From the NCBI GenBank assembly GCA_051004815.1, contig JBPCJY010000059.1, forward strand, positions 1-62,181: a stretch of DNA of 62,181 bases, given 5' to 3'. This document shows, piece after piece, positions 35,843-45,795 of the stretch. A model generated the notes under the pieces. It searched no databases. It saw nothing but the letters and a program-made list of their open reading frames with translations, and had not been told where the DNA came from. The DNA comes from JBBQXY01 sp051004815 (GTDB lineage: Bacteria > Chloroflexota > Ktedonobacteria > Ktedonobacterales > Ktedonobacteraceae). A program made the position numbers and the translations under genes. Position 1 is the first letter of the stretch, and the number at the start of each line of letters is the position of its first letter.

Positions 35843-37003
35843 ATGACGCGTATAGGGAAACGGGGTATAAAGGTGACAGACAATTCGGCTCATCGAACGG
35901 ATATCACTGTTGATGAAAATCTCAATACCATTGAGGGCGGTAGTGAGATCGTTATTTCCAAGAAACTGGATATTTCGCACGCCCGTAGCTGTACTTGTCC
36001 ACCAACTCATATAAATTGCTTGACCCCCAAGGAATGGATAAAATGCCAATTAGGCGTATGGCAGTTTAATTATGAAAACCGCGACATTCGGGATAAGGCA
36101 AAACACCCTGCTACGTTTCCCATTTCCCTGGCACGGAGATGCATTGAACTTTTTTCTCATCAGGGAGAGTTGGTTCTAGATCCATTCATGGGAAGTGGAA
36201 CCACACTTGTGGCAGCAAGCGACGTCAATAGAAATGCCATTGGATTTGATATTCATCCTGATTATATTGCCTTAGCTCAATCCCGCTTGAATCAAGATAA
36301 TCTTTTCTTTGAAAGCAAACAAATTCCCGTTTTAGAGGACGCTCGGCATATTGCGCAGTATCTTGCCGAGGAAAGCATTAGCTGCATCGTCACTTCACCT
36401 CCATATGCTAACTTACTCAACAGAAAGCGACTAAACAAAAGTCGTCGTGGCAATGACCGCAAGAATGAACAGTACTTGAAAGTTGAGCAGTACAGTCAGC
36501 GTTCGGAAGACCTTGGCACACTTGACCTGGACGAATATTCAAAAGCTATGGCCGAAATATTCAGTGGATTATTACCCTTACTAAAGGAAAAAGGCCATTG
36601 TGTCATTAATGTTCCCGATATGTGGTGGGAAAATCAACGTATCACTATTCACGTTGCAGTAATTGAGGCACTTCGTTCTGTGGGTTATGAGCTACGAAAT
36701 ACTATCATTTGGGATCGTATGAACATCGTTAACAACGTTGGTATCTTTGGTTGGCCTAGCAACTATATTACGATGGGTACGACCTTTGAGTACTTGCTAG
36801 ATTTCTGGCGACCACCAGTAGCTAGCAACGGTGCTCAAAAAGGTAAAGTTACAACCAACGAGTCCAGTACAGATGCTGCCGTAAAAAGTACAATAAGCAA
36901 TGGCAGCACTTCTCAGCCTTCTAAAGTATCGCCCAGCGCCGGCAAATTTCCCCACGAGCTAGAAGAATTACTGAGCCAGTACTCAGATGATAAGCAGACC
37001 TAA
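35843..37003 (+). CDS. DNA methyltransferase (N4-cytosine/N6-adenine type), partner of the split endonuclease
   Basis: 386 residues. SAM-binding motif I DPFMGSGTTL (113-122) and catalytic motif IV TSPPYANL (184-191) are clear; motif I precedes motif IV. A basic/polar tail of about 50 residues closes the protein. The S-P-P-Y motif is typical of N4-cytosine enzymes; MvaI-type systems use such partners, which fits. The gene points away from the start of the endonuclease (35613), so the original locus was a divergent restriction-modification pair. ATG 35843 lacks a ribosome site; a GTG at 35873 after GGGGTATAAAG may be the real start. It should still methylate although its partner is broken. Confidence 0.88.
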   Translation: MTRIGKRGIKVTDNSAHRTDITVDENLNTIEGGSEIVISKKLDISHARSCTCPPTHINCLTPKEWIKCQLGVWQFNYENRDIRDKAKHPATFPISLARRCIELFSHQGELVLDPFMGSGTTLVAASDVNRNAIGFDIHPDYIALAQSRLNQDNLFFESKQIPVLEDARHIAQYLAEESISCIVTSPPYANLLNRKRLNKSRRGNDRKNEQYLKVEQYSQRSEDLGTLDLDEYSKAMAEIFSGLLPLLKEKGHCVINVPDMWWENQRITIHVAVIEALRSVGYELRNTIIWDRMNIVNNVGIFGWPSNYITMGTTFEYLLDFWRPPVASNGAQKGKVTTNESSTDAAVKSTISNGSTSQPSKVSPSAGKFPHELEELLSQYSDDKQT

Positions 37004-37062
37004 GACACATGAACGGCATTTTTCCTCTTGACGGCACATCATACACTAGAGGAGTACCTATT

Positions 37063-39003
37063 TTGCAAGACGCGCACACAATCCTACCCACTACCGCGAC
37101 AGTAGGCCATCGTATCCCCTTTAAGCCAGGGGCCCTCTCGAACGTCCGTGTGCCCGATGACGCACAACTCTCGCCCGATGGCAAGCGCATTGCCTTTGTC
37201 TTATTGGAACGCGCCACCCCCAACGACGCCAAACGTACCGGGCGCATCTGGCTCGTCAATACCTCCAGTGGGGAGCCGCAACCATTTATCAAAAGCCAGC
37301 AGGAAGAATCCTGTCCACGTTGGTCGCCCGACAACAAGTGGCTCGCCTACATCTCCAAAGGCGAAGGTGAGAAGGAGAAAGAGCAACTCTACCTGATATC
37401 CACCGAAGGCGGGGAGCCAAAGAAGGTCTGCACGATGCCCAATGGCGTCAGTGACCTTGCATGGTCACCGGACAGCGGCAGCATCGCCTTTCTCTCTCTG
37501 GAAGGTGCTGAACCTGCTACCGACCCCATTGTGGTCATGCCAGGACGGTATCGTCGTCTCTGGACGGTGCGTCCTGACCACACTATTCCTGAAGCGGTCA
37601 CACCTGACAACGTAACCATCTGGGAATACGCCTGGTCGCCCGATGGCAAACAATTGGCCCTGTACTATTCCACTGGCCCAGACGAAACCGATTGGTATCG
37701 TGGACAGATTGGCGTTGTCCCAGCTTCTGGGGGTGCAGTGCGTCAGCTCACACATCTGACACGCCAGGCCAGCAGTCTGGCGTGGTCACCCGACAATACC
37801 CAACTGACCTACGTCTCCGGTGAATGGAGCGATCCCGGACGTGGCAGTGGCGATATCTTCCTGCTCACCGTCGCGGATGGACACACACACAACCTCACCC
37901 CCAACATCGAAACCAGCCCACACTGGTGCGCCTGGTACCCATCTGGGCAAGACATTCTCTTCACCGCCTGTGCTGGTGTCACACATCAGATCGCCAAGCT
38001 GAACATGCAAGATGGCGCGATCACACTGCTTGTCAAAGATTTTGTCATGCAAGGAGATCAGCCCAGCATTTCTCCAACTGCTGACCTGCACGCTTTCGCT
38101 ACTATTCATAGCTGCCAGCAACACCTGCCCGATGTCTGGTACGGCGAACTCTCGGAAGACAATAATGCAGCCAGTAAAATAAACTGGCGTCAACTCTCGC
38201 GCCTCAACCCTCTTATCGAAGAGACCGTGGTCGTCGCGCCCAGTACGCGCATCCGCTATGGGAGTGTCGATGGTTGGCAGATCGACGGGCTTTTTACGCT
38301 GCCGCTCAACTATAAACGCGACACGCCACCTCCCCTCTTTGTCAACATCCATGGAGGTCCATCGGGCGCGTGGAGCGACGATTGGGGCCTATTCTATACC
38401 CAGATGCTCGCCTCGGCGGGCTATGCCGTCTTGCGTCCCAACATTCGCGGCAGTTGGGGGCGTGGCGTCGCCTTTGCCGATGCCGTCTTTGGCGATATGG
38501 GCGGCAAAGAGTTCCAGGACATTTTGTATGGCGTCGAATACCTGGTCGAACAGCAGCTCGTGGATGGCAACCGCGTCGCCATCGGCGGTTGGAGTTACGG
38601 CGGCTACATCGCCGCCTGGGCCGTCACACAGACGAACCGCTTCAAAGCCTCTATCATGGGAGCAGGTATCTCCGACTGGCTCAATATGCACGCCCAGACC
38701 AGACTCGCTGACGCCGATATACGCCAATTGGCTACCGACCCACTTGAACATCCAGAGGTATACTACCAGCATTCACCGATGACCTTTGCCGGTCGCGTCG
38801 TCACCCCTACACTCATCCTGCACGGCGAAAACGATCCCGACGTACCTGTTGCCCAGGCCTATGCCTTTTACCGCGCCCTCCGCGAGCGCAACGTCCCTGT
38901 AGAACTGGTAGTTTACCCTCGCGAGGGTCACGGCCTCAGCGAACGCTTACATGCCATCGACTCCGAAGAGCGCGTCCTACGCTGGCTCGAACGTTATGTA
39001 TGA
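37063..39003 (+). CDS. S9-family serine peptidase (acylaminoacyl/oligopeptidase type), copy 1
   Basis: About 646 residues: an N-terminal beta-propeller with PD40-type repeats (LSPDGKRIAF, WSPDNKWLAY, WSPDSGSIAF, WSPDGKQLAL) and a C-terminal alpha/beta-hydrolase. Catalytic Ser in GGWSYGGY, Asp in GENDPDVPV, His in REGHGLSE. Cleaves short peptides, probably in the cytoplasm since no signal peptide is seen. A TTG at 37063 with AGAGGAG nine bases upstream is preferred to ATG 37009, which has no such site. Forms a tandem pair with the next gene. Confidence 0.92.
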   Translation: MQDAHTILPTTATVGHRIPFKPGALSNVRVPDDAQLSPDGKRIAFVLLERATPNDAKRTGRIWLVNTSSGEPQPFIKSQQEESCPRWSPDNKWLAYISKGEGEKEKEQLYLISTEGGEPKKVCTMPNGVSDLAWSPDSGSIAFLSLEGAEPATDPIVVMPGRYRRLWTVRPDHTIPEAVTPDNVTIWEYAWSPDGKQLALYYSTGPDETDWYRGQIGVVPASGGAVRQLTHLTRQASSLAWSPDNTQLTYVSGEWSDPGRGSGDIFLLTVADGHTHNLTPNIETSPHWCAWYPSGQDILFTACAGVTHQIAKLNMQDGAITLLVKDFVMQGDQPSISPTADLHAFATIHSCQQHLPDVWYGELSEDNNAASKINWRQLSRLNPLIEETVVVAPSTRIRYGSVDGWQIDGLFTLPLNYKRDTPPPLFVNIHGGPSGAWSDDWGLFYTQMLASAGYAVLRPNIRGSWGRGVAFADAVFGDMGGKEFQDILYGVEYLVEQQLVDGNRVAIGGWSYGGYIAAWAVTQTNRFKASIMGAGISDWLNMHAQTRLADADIRQLATDPLEHPEVYYQHSPMTFAGRVVTPTLILHGENDPDVPVAQAYAFYRALRERNVPVELVVYPREGHGLSERLHAIDSEERVLRWLERYV

Positions 39004-39025
39004 TAACAAACAGGAAGATAACACC

Positions 39026-40948
39026 ATGCAACATCACGTCACACCTGAAACGAATTTGAAAGATATTCGCTCAGCCACCGATGCCAATATCTCACCGGAT
39101 GGCAAACGGACCATTTTTGTCGTCAGTGAATGGGTGCCTGATAAGCCCAAGCAACGTAGTCGTATCTGGATGGTAGACACCGCTGGAGGCGATCCTCGAC
39201 CATTGACCAACGGCCCACGCGCCGATACCTGTCCGCGCTGGTCACCGAATGGTCAGCACATCGCCTTTCTCTCCAGAAGTGGCGGCGAGAAAGACAAAGC
39301 CCAATTGCACCTCATTTCCTCTAAAGGGGGTGAAGCAAAACAGCTTTGCAGCATGCCTAATGGCGTCAGTGACCTATCGTGGTCGCCGAACGGTTCTCGC
39401 ATCGCCTTTCTCTCGCTAGAAGGTAATGAGCCTACCAGTGATCCCAAAGTCTTCCAGCCGGGCACAGGTCGCCATCAACGCTTGTGGACAGTGCGCGTTG
39501 ATAGCGATACACCCGAACCCATCACACCCGATGGACAGACCATCTGGCAATACGCCTGGTCGCCCGATGGCAAAGAATTTGCCGTGTACTACGCCATCGG
39601 CCCCGACGAAACAGATTGGTATCGTGGGCAAATCGGTCTTGTGTCCGCTCGCGGTGGCGCAATTCATCAACTGACACAGCTCACACGCCAGGCTTGCGCC
39701 CTCACATGGTCGCCCGATGGCACGCGCCTGGGCTATATCTCTGGTGAATGGAGCGACCCCGACCGTGGTGGCGGCGATATCTACGTTCTCTCCCTACAAG
39801 ATGGCGCAACGCGCAACCTCACGCCAAGCGTCGAGTATAGCCCTACCTGGTGCCGCTGGTTCCCTGATGGGCGCAAACTGCTCTATGTCGCCTGGGATGG
39901 TGTCTCCAATCAGCTCGGTATCGTCAATGAAGCAAATGGCGAGATGGAGACGCTCTTCCGTGATTTTATAATTGGTGAACGCTTCTGGCCGCATCTCTCT
40001 ACCACGCCCGACTTACAGCACTGTGTCTTTACGCACTCGGACCGGTATCCACCCGATGTCTGGTACGGCACCATCACCCTCGAAGGGGACATGCTTTCCA
40101 GCACAGGCAGAAACCGCCTCACCTATCTCAATCCGTTGCACGAAGATACCCTTGCGCTGGCACCTACCGAGCGTATTCGCTATGCAAGCACCGATGGCTG
40201 GCAGATCGACGCGCTTTTGACTTTGCCACTAGCAACCCCTGAGACCCCCAAAAGTGATATCCTTCCACCATTAATTGTGAATGTCCATGGTGGGCCATCA
40301 GGTTGCTGGCTCGACGATTGGGATTCCTATCGCACGCAATTGCTGGCAACAGCCGGCTATGCCGTGCTACGCGCCAACGTGCGCGGCAGCATGGGCCGTG
40401 GTGTCGCCTTTGCCGATGCTGTCGTGGGCGATATGGGCGGCAAAGACTTCCAGGATATCCTCAATGGCGTCGATTACCTCGTTCAGCAGGGGCTGGTCGA
40501 TGGAGAACGCGTGGGGATCATGGGGTGGAGCTACGGCGGCTTTATGGTGGCTTGGGCAGTCACCCAGACAACACGCTTCAAAGCCGCCATCATGGGGGCT
40601 GGCGTGTGTGACTTCCACAGCTTCCACGCTCAATCCAACATCCCCGACTGGGATATGCGCTTCCTGAGCAACGAGATCATTACCCCATCACAGCACCCTG
40701 CAATATACCGCGCACGTTCCGCCATCACCTATGTCCAGCGCGTCACTACGCCCACCCTAATCGTCCACGGCGAAAGCGATCCGTGCGTCCCGGTGAATCA
40801 AGCCTACGAGTTTTACCGCGCGCTCTGCGAAAACAATGTGCCAACTGAACTGGTCGTCTACCCTCGCGAAGGCCACGGCCTCAGCGAGCGCGACCACCTG
40901 CGCGATTACCAGCAACGCATACTCAAGTGGTTTGAAAAATATGTTTGA
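39026..40948 (+). CDS. S9-family serine peptidase, copy 2
   Basis: About 640 residues, same architecture as the preceding gene and similar to it along its whole length, so a tandem duplication. Propeller repeats (ISPDGKRTIF, WSPNGQHIAF, WSPNGSRIAF, WSPDGKEFAV), catalytic Ser in MGWSYGGF, Asp in GESDPCVPV, His in REGHGLSE. The ATG at 39026 has AGGAAG at good spacing, 22 bases after the first gene, so the two are cotranscribed. Divergence in loops around the active site suggests different peptide preferences. Confidence 0.92.
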   Translation: MQHHVTPETNLKDIRSATDANISPDGKRTIFVVSEWVPDKPKQRSRIWMVDTAGGDPRPLTNGPRADTCPRWSPNGQHIAFLSRSGGEKDKAQLHLISSKGGEAKQLCSMPNGVSDLSWSPNGSRIAFLSLEGNEPTSDPKVFQPGTGRHQRLWTVRVDSDTPEPITPDGQTIWQYAWSPDGKEFAVYYAIGPDETDWYRGQIGLVSARGGAIHQLTQLTRQACALTWSPDGTRLGYISGEWSDPDRGGGDIYVLSLQDGATRNLTPSVEYSPTWCRWFPDGRKLLYVAWDGVSNQLGIVNEANGEMETLFRDFIIGERFWPHLSTTPDLQHCVFTHSDRYPPDVWYGTITLEGDMLSSTGRNRLTYLNPLHEDTLALAPTERIRYASTDGWQIDALLTLPLATPETPKSDILPPLIVNVHGGPSGCWLDDWDSYRTQLLATAGYAVLRANVRGSMGRGVAFADAVVGDMGGKDFQDILNGVDYLVQQGLVDGERVGIMGWSYGGFMVAWAVTQTTRFKAAIMGAGVCDFHSFHAQSNIPDWDMRFLSNEIITPSQHPAIYRARSAITYVQRVTTPTLIVHGESDPCVPVNQAYEFYRALCENNVPTELVVYPREGHGLSERDHLRDYQQRILKWFEKYV

Positions 40949-40974
40949 GAAAAATATATTGGGAAGGTCCATAC

Positions 40975-42024
40975 TCATTCGATCTCGTACTGTATAAAGC
41001 CCGTACTGCTTTCGCCAGGACGAATCTCCAAAAGGTGAGCTATTTCCCCAAAACCACGTTGAGACAGATTGATGGCATCAGTTGAGCACGTCTGGTTCTC
41101 AAGGCAAAAGAACGAGTCGTCCGCTTCATGAGGGGTATAGATGACCAGATGCGTAAAATCCTCGGAGGTACTGATACGTAGTCGCAGTGCCTGTTTCCTA
41201 TATTCGATGATAGCACTTTCGTTTTCATGTAACCCTGTATAGACATGATCTAGCTTGAGGTTGGCAATCGGTACTGGCTGGCGCAAGTCAAACATGGCGT
41301 ACATGACGCTTCTTACGTCAAGCAGTCTACCTGTTGGCAGGAGCTCATCGTCTGCTTCCATGACGCAATCGGCGGGAATACTGACGAACGTGTCGTCACT
41401 TCCTGAGAGTGCGGAAAAATATGGGTGCAAAGCAAAGCCAAATGGCATCTGCATTGCACCATTATTTTGCACACAATAGGTGACGGTGACACCAGTGTTC
41501 GTCAGCGCAAAGGTTAACGAAAGCCGACTGTCAAAAGGGTATCCCTGGTAGAAGGGACTCTCACGAGTGATATCAATATACGTTGTGACACTCACTGCAT
41601 CTTGCCCGATGACAGGTTGGTCGTAATGCCATTGCCGATCAAAAACGAGGCCATGGATTAAAACCTCATTCCCGCTTGGCCGCTTTAACGCTTCAAGCGA
41701 ATAGGTTTGACCCTGGTAGACATACCTTTTGTCTCTTACCCTGTTGGGCAATGGCCAGAGCACAAAATTCCCTGTAAAAGCTCTCCGTGTGAGCAAATCT
41801 GGTTCACAGTAGATGATATCATGTGTACCAACACGAAGGCGGAACATGTTACTGCCCAGGTCGGGGGCAATACCGACGGTGATACTTCTCGCCGGATTTG
41901 CTCTGTCCTCATATAAAAGCGAAATAACCGTTGAGTTTAATGCGTGGTCCAAACCGACCTGTGCAGTAAATGGGCTATCGTTTGCTCCGTGACGTTCTGT
42001 TGCTGAAGCCATACGTCCATACAC
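40975..42024 (-). CDS. Aldose 1-epimerase family protein
   Basis: Interconverts sugar anomers (mutarotase). 349 residues; the galactose-mutarotase fold is shown by the FGFALHPYFS motif with the catalytic His and a late ENQTCSTDA with the catalytic Glu. GTG start at 42024 has GAGGT eight bases upstream; ATG 42012 is the alternative. Last gene of the sugar operon, after xylose isomerase, fitting a role in preparing the anomer used by the isomerase. Confidence 0.87.
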   Translation of the reverse strand: MYGRMASATERHGANDSPFTAQVGLDHALNSTVISLLYEDRANPARSITVGIAPDLGSNMFRLRVGTHDIIYCEPDLLTRRAFTGNFVLWPLPNRVRDKRYVYQGQTYSLEALKRPSGNEVLIHGLVFDRQWHYDQPVIGQDAVSVTTYIDITRESPFYQGYPFDSRLSLTFALTNTGVTVTYCVQNNGAMQMPFGFALHPYFSALSGSDDTFVSIPADCVMEADDELLPTGRLLDVRSVMYAMFDLRQPVPIANLKLDHVYTGLHENESAIIEYRKQALRLRISTSEDFTHLVIYTPHEADDSFFCLENQTCSTDAINLSQRGFGEIAHLLEIRPGESSTGFIQYEIE

Positions 42025-42039
42025 ACTTTCTCTGACCTC

Positions 42040-42125
42040 AATGCTTGCACGCTTTCCAATAGCGGACCTACCTGCATCGCACGGAACCGCACAGGAGGCT
42101 GCTTACCGGAAAGCGTGTAAGCATT
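42040..42125. repeat. 18-bp inverted repeat in the xylA-epimerase gap
   Basis: Arms 42040-42057 and 42108-42125 match at 17 of 18 positions (AATGCTTGCACGCTTTCC in the left arm) with a 50-base loop. The left arm ends just before the epimerase ribosome site and the right arm touches the xylA stop codon, so the hairpin fills the gap between the genes and could tune downstream expression. Confidence 0.6.
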
Positions 42126-42126
42126 G

Positions 42127-43335
42127 TTATCTCACCCCTAAAATGATCTCGACGGTTAATTGGTCGAGGCGTTCGTAGCGGTAGCCGCGCTGGGCGAGCT
42201 TCTCGATATCGAAAGTCGCCGCTTGCAGTTTCTGCACAGCTTCGGCACTGTAGCCGTTGAGCATACCACCATACGTCTGATCGCCACCGTTTAGTTCCGC
42301 TAAGATGGCTTGTAGCTCCGCGTCGGCATTGAAACGTTTGATTTTGGCCTTGAGCATGTTATGGGTGCGCATACAACCGAGCGCGAAATCCCATACGCCC
42401 TGCTCATCCTCTGTGCGGTAGGCATGGGCGTCGAAGTTACGCGGCCCCGTGTATCCCTGCTCCTCAAGGAGCTTCACCAGGAAGAACATCGACTTGATAC
42501 TTTCGCTACCAAAGCGCAAATCCTGGTCGTAGCGTGGTCCCTTCTGATCGTTGAGGTCAATATTGAAAAGCTTGCCCACTTCCAGTGCCTGGGCCACGCC
42601 ATGGACAAAGTTGAGTCCGGCCATGTGTTCATGGGCAACTTCTGGATTGAGCCCAACCATGTCAGGATGATCGAGGGTGTAGATAAAAGCCAGCATATGC
42701 CCGATAGTGGGCAAATAGGTATCTGAACGTGGCTCATTCGGTTTTGGCTCCAGTGCGAAACGCAGATTGTAGCCCTTCTCAATCACATACTGACAGAGAA
42801 AATTGATGGCGTCGCGCATGCGCTTGACAGCTACAACCGGGTCTTTGCTGGCTTCGCTATCAACGCCCTCGCGACCACCCCAGAAAACATAGGTGCTCGC
42901 TCCTAGCTCGGCCCCTAAATCGATAGCTGACATCGTTTTTTGCAAAGCAAAGGCGCGTACGGCAGGATCAACCGAGGTAAAGGCACCATCCTTAAAAATA
43001 GGGTGAAAGAACAGGTTCGTTGTTGCCATCGGCACGACCATACCGTAGTCTGTCAGTGCCTGCTTGAACTCTTTGACGATGCGCTCTCGCTCAGCCGCGG
43101 AGGCACCAAAGGGCACGAGATCATTGTCATGCAAGCTAATACCGTAGGCACCTAATGCTGAGAGCCTCTGCACGCTCCGCACGGGAGGCAACTCAGGGCG
43201 CACGAAATCGCCGAAAGGGTCACGTCCACGATTGCCCACTGTCCAGAGACCAAACGTAAACTTATCCTCTTTCCTGGGAGCGTACTCGTCGCTGCTCCCC
43301 TCCTGTGCTACTTTTTGTGGTACAGATGTTGTCAT
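42127..43335 (-). CDS. xylA: Xylose isomerase
   Basis: Converts xylose to xylulose (and glucose to fructose) with divalent metals. About 402 residues, of the shorter actinobacterial type. Characteristic segments: FTFGLWTVGNRGRDPFG, catalytic His in GISLHDNDLVPFG, VFWGGREG, metal-binding LRFALEPKPNEPR, GLNPEVAHEHMAGLNF, IDLNDQ and RNFDAHAYR. ATG 43335 follows GAGGAGGAGAAGCGA. Lies downstream of the GH3 gene, so xylo-oligomers or mixed beta-glucans are plausible operon substrates. Confidence 0.95.
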   Translation of the reverse strand: MTTSVPQKVAQEGSSDEYAPRKEDKFTFGLWTVGNRGRDPFGDFVRPELPPVRSVQRLSALGAYGISLHDNDLVPFGASAAERERIVKEFKQALTDYGMVVPMATTNLFFHPIFKDGAFTSVDPAVRAFALQKTMSAIDLGAELGASTYVFWGGREGVDSEASKDPVVAVKRMRDAINFLCQYVIEKGYNLRFALEPKPNEPRSDTYLPTIGHMLAFIYTLDHPDMVGLNPEVAHEHMAGLNFVHGVAQALEVGKLFNIDLNDQKGPRYDQDLRFGSESIKSMFFLVKLLEEQGYTGPRNFDAHAYRTEDEQGVWDFALGCMRTHNMLKAKIKRFNADAELQAILAELNGGDQTYGGMLNGYSAEAVQKLQAATFDIEKLAQRGYRYERLDQLTVEIILGVR

Positions 43336-43440
43336 TCGCTTCTCCTCCTCAAACGCGGTTCCCAATGAGCTTGGTAACTACTCTTCATTTATGATCGTCG
43401 TTGTCAAAAAACGACCGAAAGCCAAACCGAGCCTGTATGA

Positions 43441-45795
43441 TTATACAACCCTCACTTTCGTAGCCACAATCTCCCGCTGCCGGTACTCGGAAACCTGGCC
43501 TTCGAGTGTCACGGTCTTCTCAGCCCGGATATCAGCCGCAGATGCTCCGATACTGAAGGTGAATGCTCCCGGTTCGGTTACGAAATGCATCTGTGCATTA
43601 TAGAAAGCCAGCCGGGATGGATGCACGGTAAATGTTACTCTGCGTATCTCTCCAACAGTGAGGGATAGGCGCGTAAAACCGAGCAACATACGGTCTGGGC
43701 GAGCGACGGAGGCAACCTGATCGCAATAGTAGAGTTGCACCACCTCGTCACCTCCATACTCTCCCGTGTTGCACACCTCGATGGATATTTCGATTGGCTC
43801 AGTAGTATTCGCCGCTTGCACAGCAAGGTCATTGTAGACAAACGTAGTGTAGCTCAAGCCATGGCCAAAAGCGAACAGTGGACTCGTTGGCGAGTCGATA
43901 TAATCGCCGTAGAACATCGGATGAGTACCGCCAGCACGCTGCCCAACGAAGTTTGGAATCTGACCAACCGAGCGTGGCATGCTCACGGGCAAGTGACCGC
44001 TCGGATTCGCCTTGCCAGTCAGCACATCGGCGAGCCCACTACCACCTTCTTCTCCAGGTGGAAACAGCTGTAGCAACGCTTGGGCCCGCCCGGCAATAGC
44101 AGTAAGCGTGTGGATGCGTCCACTGAGCACCACCACCACGAGTGGCGTCCCCGTCTCGGCAAGAGCCTCAACCAGTTCCTTCTGCACCCCTGTTAGATCG
44201 AGACTACTCGCATCGTTGCCCTCGCCAACCGTGCTCGAACGCAAAAGCCCACTCCGTCCAGCGACTACGACGACAGCCACCTCTGCCTCGTGTGCGATCT
44301 GCACCGCCTCGGCGAAACCAGAGCGGTCGTCGCCTTGCACCTCACATCCTTTGGCATAGCGGATCTCTACCTCGTTGCCTAAAGCAGCACGCAGACCAGT
44401 AAGAGGCGTAATGTGCGTAGTGTAGTATGGGCCAGGCGCATATTCCCCCGTTGCCCGTGGAACGACTAGTCCAGTTATCTCGCTATTCGGAGGAACTGCG
44501 TAGATCATCTCCAGATGAGCGGGGTAGTGATAATCACCCTGCAAAAGTCGTTCGTCGTCCGCACCTGGTCCAATGACGGCAATGCGCTTGATAGTAGGAG
44601 CGAGGGGCAGGACTCCGTCGTTGGTCAACAAGATGATCGACTCGGTGACGGCCTGACGCGCCAGCCCACGCTGCTCAGGAGTCTGGAACACCTCGTCGGC
44701 GATAGCCGCGTCAACATAGGGGTGCTCGAAAAGCCCTAGTTGGAATTTGAGGTTGAGCACACGCCGCACAGCCGTGTCAACGACATCGAGTGGCACTCGC
44801 CCAGCCTCGACCTCAGTTGTGAGTGGCTCGCCATAACAGTCCATCACAGGTAGCTCCATATCGAGTCCAGCCAGCAGGGCGAGCCGAGCGGCCTCTCCTT
44901 GTGTTGCCGCGACACGATGGTGCTCCATGAGCATCAAGACGGACGCGTAGTCCGCGACAACAACGCCAGAAAAGCCCAGTTCGTCACGCAGCAATTCGGT
45001 CAAGATCGCATGACTAGATGCACAGGGCAAGCCATCAATGGATGCGTAGGAGTTCATGATCGTCGCAAGCCCGACGTTCCGCATTATGGCAGCAAAAGGC
45101 TCGGCGTAGACCTCACGCAGTTCCCGCTGGCCAAGCTGAACAGGCCCCCAGTTGCGCCCGCCCTCTGACATCGAGTAGCCAAGGAAGTGCTTGCCCGTGG
45201 CGGCAACACCGTGACCGAGGTCGTCGCTCTGGAGGCCCTGGACATAGGCGGTGCCGATGATCCCTGTGAGTACAGGGTCCTCGCCATAGGTCTCTTCTAC
45301 CCTTCCCCAGCGCGGATCACGAGCGATATCGAGAACGGGAGCCAGCGCTTGCCGAGCACCAACGGCCATCATCTGTATGCGGATGACCTCGGCCACTTGC
45401 TTGACCAACTCTGGATCCCAGGTCGCCGCCAGTCCAATGCCCTGAGGAAAGACTGTCGCATCACGATGGCAAAATCCACCTGTGGCCTCCTCGTGGACAA
45501 TGACCGGGATGCCCAGCCGGGTCCGTTCGAGAGTGGCCTTTTGAATTGCATTCATGAATGCGGCACTCTCCCGTGGATGCAAACCGGTCGCGGCACCGAT
45601 ACGCGTCACCTGCCCGATACCGTGCGGCATCTTCTCGGTAACAGTATTGGGGTCGAAGGTGCCCGCCGGTATGAACGCAGGGCTCCAGAGACAACTGAGC
45701 TGAGCTAACTTCTCGTCTAGCGTCATATGAGCAAGCAAATCCTCAACTCGTTCCTCAATATAGGCATTCGGGTCGCGGTAGAGTGGTGCGGACAA
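43441..45795 (-). CDS. GH3 beta-glucosidase/beta-xylosidase
   Basis: 784 residues without a signal peptide, so an intracellular enzyme acting on imported oligosaccharides. GH3 N-terminal barrel with GIPVIVHEEATGGF, PVLDIARDPRWGRVEETYGEDP, KHFLGY and the nucleophile Asp in FSGVVVADYAS; then the GH3-C domain (IAVIGPGADDE) and a C-terminal fibronectin-like domain (LFAFGHGLSYTTF onward). The sequence does not decide between glucose and xylose; a neighbouring xylose isomerase favours xylose. Confidence 0.92.
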   Translation of the reverse strand: MSAPLYRDPNAYIEERVEDLLAHMTLDEKLAQLSCLWSPAFIPAGTFDPNTVTEKMPHGIGQVTRIGAATGLHPRESAAFMNAIQKATLERTRLGIPVIVHEEATGGFCHRDATVFPQGIGLAATWDPELVKQVAEVIRIQMMAVGARQALAPVLDIARDPRWGRVEETYGEDPVLTGIIGTAYVQGLQSDDLGHGVAATGKHFLGYSMSEGGRNWGPVQLGQRELREVYAEPFAAIMRNVGLATIMNSYASIDGLPCASSHAILTELLRDELGFSGVVVADYASVLMLMEHHRVAATQGEAARLALLAGLDMELPVMDCYGEPLTTEVEAGRVPLDVVDTAVRRVLNLKFQLGLFEHPYVDAAIADEVFQTPEQRGLARQAVTESIILLTNDGVLPLAPTIKRIAVIGPGADDERLLQGDYHYPAHLEMIYAVPPNSEITGLVVPRATGEYAPGPYYTTHITPLTGLRAALGNEVEIRYAKGCEVQGDDRSGFAEAVQIAHEAEVAVVVVAGRSGLLRSSTVGEGNDASSLDLTGVQKELVEALAETGTPLVVVVLSGRIHTLTAIAGRAQALLQLFPPGEEGGSGLADVLTGKANPSGHLPVSMPRSVGQIPNFVGQRAGGTHPMFYGDYIDSPTSPLFAFGHGLSYTTFVYNDLAVQAANTTEPIEISIEVCNTGEYGGDEVVQLYYCDQVASVARPDRMLLGFTRLSLTVGEIRRVTFTVHPSRLAFYNAQMHFVTEPGAFTFSIGASAADIRAEKTVTLEGQVSEYRQREIVATKVRVV

